The position numbers were made by a program, and so were the translations under genes. From an uncultured Bacteroidales bacterium (lineage in GTDB: Bacteria; Bacteroidota; Bacteroidia; Bacteroidales; Paludibacteraceae): a DNA stretch of 11,105 bases. The notes beneath the pieces were generated by a model. That model saw only the letters and a program-made list of their open reading frames with translations. It was not told the DNA's origin and did no database searches. Below are positions 6,229-11,105 of this stretch, one piece after another. Numbering within the stretch: the first letter of the stretch is position 1; each line of letters starts with the position of its first letter. The DNA lies in the NCBI GenBank assembly GCA_937915765.1, contig CALGHE010000099.1, positions 1 to 11,105 on the forward strand, read 5' to 3'.

Positions 6229-7158
6229 TTAAAAATTCCATAACTCTGTGGATAAATAACGTTCGCCTGTGTCAGGAAGCAACGCTACAATATTTTTGCC
6301 CTTGAACTCTTCCCTTTTAGATAATTGCAAAGCGGCCGCAACAGCTGCACCTGAAGAAATGCCCACAAGCAGTCCCTCTTTCTGAGCCAACAGACGGCTC
6401 GCGCGCATTGCCTCATCTCCTGATACCGGAATAACCTCATCAACTACGGATGCGTCGTAATTCTTCGGCACAAAATTGGCCCCTATGCCCTGTATTTTGT
6501 GAGGAGCGGCAGCCTTTCCAGCAAGTACCTGCGACTCCATAGGCTCCACCGCCACGACTTTTATGTTCGGATTCAGTTCTTTCAGCCTTGCACCAGTTCC
6601 GCTCACCGTTCCGCCAGTTCCTACACATGCCACAAAAACATCAACCTTGCCGTCTGTATCATGCCAAATCTCCTCTGCAGTGTTTTTTCTGTGAGCCATA
6701 GGATTGGCTGGATTTTCAAATTGCTGGAGGATAATAGCTCCGTCTATCGAATCCCTCAGTTCCTCTGCCCTCCTGATAGAGCCTGCCATGCCGCTCGCAC
6801 CGTCCGTCAAGACAATCTCCGCGCCATACGCTTTCAGCAAACTGCGCCGTTCTATGCTCATGGTTTCAGGCATTGTCAATATCAGCCTGTAACCTTTAAC
6901 CGCAGCCACAAGAGCAAGCCCGACGCCAGTGTTTCCGCTCGTAGGCTCTATAATCGCAGCGCCTTTCTTCAGTTTGCCGGCACGTTCCGCCTCCTCCACC
7001 ATCGCCAAAGCCACTCTGTCTTTAGAACTGCCTGCCGGATTAAAATACTCCAGTTTTGCAACAATCCGCGCCATAGCGCCCTCTGCCGATGCAAAACGAC
7101 TCACCTCCAATAAAGGCGTGTTCCCTATCAAGTCTGTCAATCTGTCCGCTATCTTCAT
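6229..7158 (-). CDS. cysK: Cysteine synthase A (O-acetylserine sulfhydrylase)
   Basis: The protein has 309 residues, standard for this PLP enzyme, which makes L-cysteine from O-acetylserine and sulfide in the cytosol. IGNTPL is at 11-16. The PLP-binding lysine is K46 in NPAGSSKDR. The substrate loop PTSGNTG (72-78) is intact. The phosphate-cradle GTGGT is at 180-184. The conserved GISSGAA lies near residue 266, and the C-terminus reads LLPDTGERYLSTELWNF. The NPAGSSKDR form fits CysK/CysM; length and C-terminus favour CysK. It appears to be the first intact gene of a leftward unit with the small membrane protein after it. No riboswitch or SAM-box-like structure is evident in the short leader. 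Confidence 0.95.
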   Translation of the reverse strand: MKIADRLTDLIGNTPLLEVSRFASAEGAMARIVAKLEYFNPAGSSKDRVALAMVEEAERAGKLKKGAAIIEPTSGNTGVGLALVAAVKGYRLILTMPETMSIERRSLLKAYGAEIVLTDGASGMAGSIRRAEELRDSIDGAIILQQFENPANPMAHRKNTAEEIWHDTDGKVDVFVACVGTGGTVSGTGARLKELNPNIKVVAVEPMESQVLAGKAAAPHKIQGIGANFVPKNYDASVVDEVIPVSGDEAMRASRLLAQKEGLLVGISSGAAVAAALQLSKREEFKGKNIVALLPDTGERYLSTELWNF

Positions 7159-7188
7159 CTCAATTAATTATTTATTGTAAAACAAATG

Positions 7189-7508
7189 TCATGACGCAAA
7201 AATATCTCTTATCTCAGCACCATCACTTTTAAATCTGATATACAAAAAGACCAGAATGGCATTGTCACCTTCCAAGCTCATGCCCTCTAAATCTTGTACA
7301 TCATCCACACTTTTACGCAACTCTTTTATCTTTTCTTTCGTAGCAACAAACTCGAAAGACAAAGAGTTCGCTCCCCTAATTACAATGCAAATTCACAGCT
7401 TCAGAAAACAGCCACACCACAGCAGACACCAAACAAAGTGCCACAGCAAAAGGGAAACGCCTTACAAAATTGATGAGTCCATTCAATTTTATCCCAAACA
7501 CCACTCAT
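7189..7508 (-). pseudogene. Broken membrane-protein gene upstream of cysK
   Basis: On the minus strand, a promoter at 7535-7565 is followed by an ATG (7506-7508) opening MSGVWDKI. One base out of frame the DNA then reads NGLINFVRRFPFAVALCLVS and on through AVVWLFSEAVNLHCN to a TAG at 7376-7378. In a third frame it reads NSLSFEFVATKEKIKELRKS and so on through GDNAILVFLYIRFKSDGAEI to a TGA at 7189-7191. The frames hand over in order without gaps and have normal amino-acid composition. That is what two frameshifts in one gene of about 100 codons, perhaps also internally deleted, would give. The first part looks like the N-terminus of a membrane protein. I cannot name the family. Confidence 0.4.
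7197..7204 (-). promoter_or_regulatory. Probable -7 box of the cysK promoter
   Basis: On the minus strand TATTTTTG matches TAnnTTTG and lies 38 bp before the cysK ATG. No good -33 TTG is seen at the expected distance. It sits at the extreme 3' end of the broken gene to its right. Confidence 0.45.
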
Positions 7509-7534
7509 AAAAAAACAGCACAATAAACGACGAA

Positions 7535-7565
7535 CAAATATAAAAAAAATGTTTACAATGAACAA
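7535..7565 (-). promoter_or_regulatory. Promoter of the broken gene
   Basis: On the minus strand TTG (7563-7565) is followed after 20 bp by TATATTTG (7535-7542), a full consensus match. The ATG is 27 bp downstream, at 7508. Confidence 0.6.
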
Positions 7566-7645
7566 TTTGTGATGAATTAATTACAATTACAGACGACAAA
7601 GTTCTACTTTCTGTCAAATTGCAGCATCACTTTTTCTTTTGATTT
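7543..7645. other. AT-rich interval before the repeat array
   Basis: No gene is seen. Apart from the -33 element of the leftward promoter, no clear structure stands out. Confidence 0.4.
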
Positions 7646-8195
7646 GCAAAAACGCCCAACAACATACAGCAAAAACACCAAACAGAACACCGCAAAAATG
7701 CCAAACAGAATACAGCAAAAACACCAATCAGAACACCGCAAAAATTCAAATCAGAATACCACAAAAACACCAAACAGAATACCGCAAAAAACACCAATCA
7801 GAACACCGCAAAAATTCCAAACAGAATACCGCAAAAACACAAAACAGAACACCGCAAAAATTCCAAACAGAACACCGCAAAAATTCCAAACAGAACACCG
7901 CAAAAATACCAAACGGCATACCGCAAAAATACCAAATAAAACACCGCAAAAATACCAAACAGAATACCACAAAAATACCAAACAGAATACTGCAAAAACA
8001 CCAAACAGAATACCGCAAAAATACCAAACAGAATACCGCAAAAATGCCAAACAAAACACCGCAAAACACCAAACAGAATACCGCAAAACACCAAACAGAA
8101 TACCGCAAAACACCAAACAGAATACCGCAAAAACACAAAACAGAACACCGCAAAAACTCCAAACAGAACACCGCAAAAACACAAAACGGCATACC
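7646..8195. repeat. Tandem array: 24 contiguous units of about 23 bp
   Basis: Read on the + strand each unit starts GCAAAAA, continues YACCAAACAG and ends AAYACC. Twenty units are 23 bp, one (7784) is 24 bp and three (8061, 8083, 8105) are 22 bp and identical. A partial 25th unit ends at about 8211. There are no spacers. The + strand consensus has 13 A, 7-8 C, 2 G and almost no T, so a + transcript could hardly fold on itself. It contains no stop triplet on either strand, which is why long open frames cross the array in several frames on both strands; none has independent coding support. Variants TTC, TAC, CAC and TGC after the A-tract and AAC/AAT at the end form a mosaic. Units 4-5 recur as 7-8, and 9-12 resembles 22-24, so blocks have been duplicated. 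The array ends 43 bp before the -33 box of the ATPase gene. Confidence 0.95.
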
Positions 8196-8237
8196 ACAAA
8201 AAGGACAAAAGTTTTTCAACAAAATCATTCAACAAAC

Positions 8238-8268
8238 TTGCACGACAAGATTTTTAATTCTATATTTG
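8238..8268 (+). promoter_or_regulatory. Promoter of the AAA_14/DUF4143 gene
   Basis: TTG (8238-8240), exactly 20 bp, then TATATTTG (8261-8268): a full match to the Bacteroidota consensus. The ATG follows 26 bp later. The promoter lies between the repeat array and the gene, so + strand frames that run on from the array overlap it and are not the gene's true start. Confidence 0.8.
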
Positions 8269-8294
8269 CACAATAAAAACTTTAAAAAACATCT

Positions 8295-9587
8295 ATGGAG
8301 TATTTAAAAAGAATGGCAGACTACCTGCTGCAAGACTACCTCGAAGCCTTCGGCGCTGTGCTGATAGAAGGCCCTAAATGGTGCGGAAAAACAACGACTG
8401 CAGAATACGCAGCCAAAAGCATTCTAAAAATGCAAGACCCCGACCATAGGGAAGAGTACCTAAAAACAGCCGCAACAAAACCTTCGTTTCTGCTGCAAGG
8501 GGAGGTCCCAAGACTCATAGACGAATGGCAAGACGCCCCTGTCATATGGGACGCAGTGCGCACCTTGGTTGATAAACGCTGTGAACCAGGACAATTTATA
8601 CTAACCGGATCAAACAGCGTGGACAAAAGCAAGATACTGCACTCAGGCACCGGACGAATTGCACGCATGCGAATGCTTCCGATGAGCCTTTGGGAATCAG
8701 GAGAGTCAACAGGAGAAGTGTCACTGGACGAGCTGTTCAACAATCCAGACTACAACATAGACGGGAAAAGATCAGACTTGAGCGTTGAAAGAATCATATT
8801 TGCTGCATGCCGCGGAGGCTGGCCAGCCTCTATGAACGTACGTTCAGACAGAGCAAAACTTATGATTGCAAAAAACTACATCAACAGCGTTTGCACAGAA
8901 GACATATCTCGCATAGACGGAGTTAAAAGAAACGAGAAATTAGCACGAATGATATTGATGTCATACGCACGAAACATATCCACACTCGCAAAAAAGACGT
9001 CAATTCTGAACGATATCACATCCTCCGGAAACATAAACTGCTCAGACGAGACTCTGAACAGCTACATCAACGTGCTGGAACGACTTTTTGTAATTCAGGA
9101 CATAGACGCTTGGTGTCCTTCAATACGAAGCAAAACAGCCATACGCAGTTCCGTAAAACGCTGTTTCTGCGACCCATCCATCGCGGTTGCCGCATTAGGG
9201 CAAACACCTGACTCTTTAAAACTACACATGAAGACATTCGGATTCATTTTCGAGCAGATGTGCATCAGAGACCTGCGTTCATACACGACCGACATGGACA
9301 GCCACATTTCCTATTACCACGACCGGTACGGACTGGAAGCAGACATCGTCCTGCACCAAAACAACGGAAGATACGCTCTAATCGAATGCAAACTCGGAAG
9401 CAGAGACATAGACAGCGGAGCTTCGCATCTGCTCGAAATTAAAAGGCTAATCAAGGAGTTCAACAAAAAAGAAGAGCAAGTGAAACTCAGAGAGCCGGAC
9501 CTGCTCATTATCTTAACAGGAGGCGAACTGGCATACACCAGAGAAGACGGTGTGAAAATAATACCGCTAGGCTGCCTAAAAAACTGA
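8295..9587 (+). CDS. AAA_14/DUF4143 family ATP-binding protein with PD-(D/E)XK-like C-terminus
   Basis: The protein has 430 residues. The N-terminal AAA_14 ATPase domain has Walker A GPKWCGKTT (26-34), Walker B PRLIDEW with D76-E77, a sensor-1-like FILTGSN (101-107), and the family's RMRMLPMSLWESGES (124-138). The C-terminal DUF4143 half has GLEADIVL (E348, D350) followed by ALIECKLGS (E364, K366). That spacing fits the E-x-D ... E-x-K core of the PD-(D/E)XK nuclease fold. Whether the family cuts nucleic acid is not established, and its members are scattered through Bacteroidota and archaea. There are no membrane segments. The gene stands alone: the repeat array and a strong promoter are upstream, and convergent lon is downstream across a shared hairpin. 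Frequent ATA and AAA codons set it apart slightly from the ABC-F gene. It is probably intact. Confidence 0.85.
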   Translation: MEYLKRMADYLLQDYLEAFGAVLIEGPKWCGKTTTAEYAAKSILKMQDPDHREEYLKTAATKPSFLLQGEVPRLIDEWQDAPVIWDAVRTLVDKRCEPGQFILTGSNSVDKSKILHSGTGRIARMRMLPMSLWESGESTGEVSLDELFNNPDYNIDGKRSDLSVERIIFAACRGGWPASMNVRSDRAKLMIAKNYINSVCTEDISRIDGVKRNEKLARMILMSYARNISTLAKKTSILNDITSSGNINCSDETLNSYINVLERLFVIQDIDAWCPSIRSKTAIRSSVKRCFCDPSIAVAALGQTPDSLKLHMKTFGFIFEQMCIRDLRSYTTDMDSHISYYHDRYGLEADIVLHQNNGRYALIECKLGSRDIDSGASHLLEIKRLIKEFNKKEEQVKLREPDLLIILTGGELAYTREDGVKIIPLGCLKN

Positions 9588-9615
9588 GCTCTGAAGCGGA
9601 AAACTCCAGAGCTCA
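9585..9615. terminator. Shared terminator hairpin between the ATPase gene and lon
   Basis: Perfect 9-base arms TGAGCTCTG (9585-9593) and CAGAGCTCA (9607-9615). On the minus strand the stem is followed by TTTTTT (9578-9583), so it is a good terminator for lon. For the + strand gene the T-tract is poor. The ATPase stop codon (9585-9587) forms the base of the stem. Confidence 0.75.
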
Positions 9616-9642
9616 ATTTAACATTCACACGAACGAACTTCA

Positions 9643-11105
9643 TCAATCCACCAGCTCGTCGAGCAGAGCAATGTCCAGCACCTCTTTCATATCCTTGACA
9701 TAATGGAAAGACAAGCCTTCTATATACACAGGCTTTATTTCATCTATATCCTTCTTATTATCGGCACAAAGCACTATTTCCTTAATGCCGGCACGCTTAG
9801 CTGCAAGAATTTTCTCCTTAATGCCCCCAACAGGCAAAACCTTTCCGCGCAAAGTAATTTCCCCAGTCATGGCAAGATTAGCCTTCACCTTACGTCTTGT
9901 AAACGAAGAGGCGAGCGATGTCAGCATTGTGATTCCGGCAGAAGGGCCGTCCTTAGGCACTGCACCCTCCGGCACATGAATATGCACGCTACACTCTTCA
10001 AACTTCTCGCTTGGAATTCCATATTTATCTGCATTAGCCCTCAGATATTCAAGAGCGAGCACCGCCGACTCCTTCATCACATCTCCAAGATTACCGGTAA
10101 GCGTCAGCTTAGGAGACTTAGACTTGCTCAGGCTAGACTCGATAAATAAGATTTCGCCACCGACAGATGTCCAAGCCAGCCCCGTCACCACACCTGCATA
10201 ATCGTTGCCCTGATACTCGTCGTTAGAAAAACGTTCTGTGCCGAGATAATCAGCCAAATTGCCAGGAGTGATTTCATGATCAAAATCCTCGTTCAAGGCA
10301 ATACGTCTTGCGATTTTCCTTAAAAGCTTCCCTATCTGCTTGTCAAGCTCTCTCACGCCAGACTCACGCGTATAACGTTCAATAATAGCCTTGTATGTAT
10401 CATTTGAAAGCTTTAGTCCAACCTCTTCCAGCCCATGTTTTTCAAGAGCGCGAGGGTAAAGATGACGCTTGCCAATCTCAACTTTTTCCTCCAAAAGGTA
10501 GCCGCTAATTTCAATAAGCTCCATACGGTCAAGAAGCGGCTTAGGGATATTCGATATATTATTAGCCGTCGCGATGAACATCACATTCGACAGGTCGTAA
10601 TCAATATCAAGGAAATTATCATGGAACGTATTATTCTGTTCAGGGTCAAGCACCTCAAGCAAAGCCGACGACGGGTCGCCTTTGAAGTCAGAGCCGACCT
10701 TGTCAATTTCGTCCAATATGAACACCGGATTAGAAGTTTCAGCCTTCTGCAAGCTCTGTATTATACGTCCGGGCATAGAGCCTATGTAAGTACGTCGATG
10801 TCCCCGTATTTCCGACTCGTCATGCAAGCCTCCGAGAGAAATTCTCACATACTTGCGCTTCAAGGCCTCGGCCACAGACTTGCCTAAAGAGGTCTTGCCC
10901 ACACCCGGAGGGCCGTAAAGGCACAAGATAGGTGCTTTTTTATCCTTCTTCAGCTTAATCACAGCAAGATGCTCTATGATACGGTCCTTCACCTCCTCCA
11001 TGCCAAAATGCTCTTTATCCAGCACCTTCTGTGCTGTCTTTAGATTGTGGCTGTCTTTAGAATATACGTTCCAAGGAAGACTCAGAATGGTCTCCACGTA
11101 ATTCA
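9643..11105 (-). CDS. lon: Lon ATP-dependent protease, N-terminus outside the window
   Basis: This is a partial gene: the frame is open to the right edge (reading N-Y-V-E-T-I-L), so the GTG near 11097 is an internal valine. The visible 487 codons cover the AAA+ and protease domains. YLETILSLPW-like residues mark the end of the N-terminal region. Walker A GPPGVGKTSLG lies at about 10885-10914 and Walker B VFILDEIDKVG follows. The sensor and lid region ends near TRESGVRELDKQIGKLLRKI. In the protease domain the catalytic serine of KDGPSAG is encoded at 9940-9942 and the catalytic lysine of GGIKEKI at 9817-9819, so the Ser-Lys dyad is intact. Lon degrades misfolded and regulatory proteins in the cytosol. 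The C-terminus (ALLDELVD) is of ordinary length. It is transcribed toward, and terminates at, the shared hairpin 28 bp past its stop. Confidence 0.95.
   Translation of the reverse strand, partial: NYVETILSLPWNVYSKDSHNLKTAQKVLDKEHFGMEEVKDRIIEHLAVIKLKKDKKAPILCLYGPPGVGKTSLGKSVAEALKRKYVRISLGGLHDESEIRGHRRTYIGSMPGRIIQSLQKAETSNPVFILDEIDKVGSDFKGDPSSALLEVLDPEQNNTFHDNFLDIDYDLSNVMFIATANNISNIPKPLLDRMELIEISGYLLEEKVEIGKRHLYPRALEKHGLEEVGLKLSNDTYKAIIERYTRESGVRELDKQIGKLLRKIARRIALNEDFDHEITPGNLADYLGTERFSNDEYQGNDYAGVVTGLAWTSVGGEILFIESSLSKSKSPKLTLTGNLGDVMKESAVLALEYLRANADKYGIPSEKFEECSVHIHVPEGAVPKDGPSAGITMLTSLASSFTRRKVKANLAMTGEITLRGKVLPVGGIKEKILAAKRAGIKEIVLCADNKKDIDEIKPVYIEGLSFHYVKDMKEVLDIALLDELVD

Noticed and set aside
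7256..7510. 84-codon + strand frame
   Set aside because: The minus strand over the same span reads much more like protein and has a matching promoter.
7646..8195. CRISPR array
   Set aside because: The units are contiguous 23-mers with no unique spacers, and no cas gene is nearby.
7639..8307. Long open frames of 145-222 codons across the repeat array on both strands
   Set aside because: The repeat consensus simply lacks stop triplets, so every frame stays open. The + frames run through the ATPase promoter and start. No signal peptide, known domain or frame preference supports any of them.
11095..11097. GTG as the true start of lon
   Set aside because: It falls in the middle of the conserved N-Y-V-E-T-I-L-S-L-P-W segment, and the frame stays open to the window edge; the gene is cut.

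Overview
The window looks like a chromosomal segment of a Bacteroidales bacterium (Bacteroidota, Bacteroides/Prevotella-like). Four things point there. Several genes are preceded by the Bacteroidota-type promoter, TTG or TTTG, about 20 bp, then TAnnTTTG. Starts generally lack a Shine-Dalgarno sequence. There is a GldB lipoprotein. The ABC-F, MiaA and Lon proteins have Bacteroidota-like sequence character. No rRNA, tRNA, CRISPR array or intact insertion sequence is seen.

Layout from left to right. (1) Positions 93-1426 hold a leftward pair of exported proteins carrying TonB C-terminal domains, one single-domain and one double-domain. They are clearly duplicates, with a 115-bp stretch that is about 91% identical between them. 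A further leftward promoter at 93-122 serves something beyond the left edge. (2) Positions 1427-2285 have no intact gene. They hold decayed pieces: a leftward fragment with an internal stop, two related palindromes, and the start and probable tail of a YhcG-type (DUF1016) nuclease joined by a deletion. (3) Positions 2286-5957 are a rightward housekeeping block: a YbiT-like ABC-F ATPase with its own promoter and terminator, then gldB and miaA 9 bp apart. (4) Positions 5957-7158 run leftward: cysK followed by a small two-helix membrane protein, meeting miaA at a shared bidirectional terminator. (5) Positions 7189-7508 look like a broken leftward gene that kept a good promoter. (6) Positions 7646-8195 are a dense tandem array of 24 units of about 23 bp, without spacers, very rich in A and C on the + strand and free of stop codons in the consensus on both strands. 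It lies directly upstream of (7) a well-promoted gene at 8295-9587 for an AAA_14/DUF4143 ATPase with a PD-(D/E)XK-like C-terminal end. (8) The right edge is the ATPase and protease part of Lon, leftward and cut by the window end, sharing a terminator hairpin with the ATPase.

The housekeeping genes need not work together beyond their operons (gldB-miaA; cysK-small membrane protein; the TonB-domain pair). The accessory parts are the remnant-rich stretch 1427-2285 and the repeat array plus ATPase at 7646-9587. The latter is the best candidate for an undescribed unit. Its function cannot be read from the sequence.
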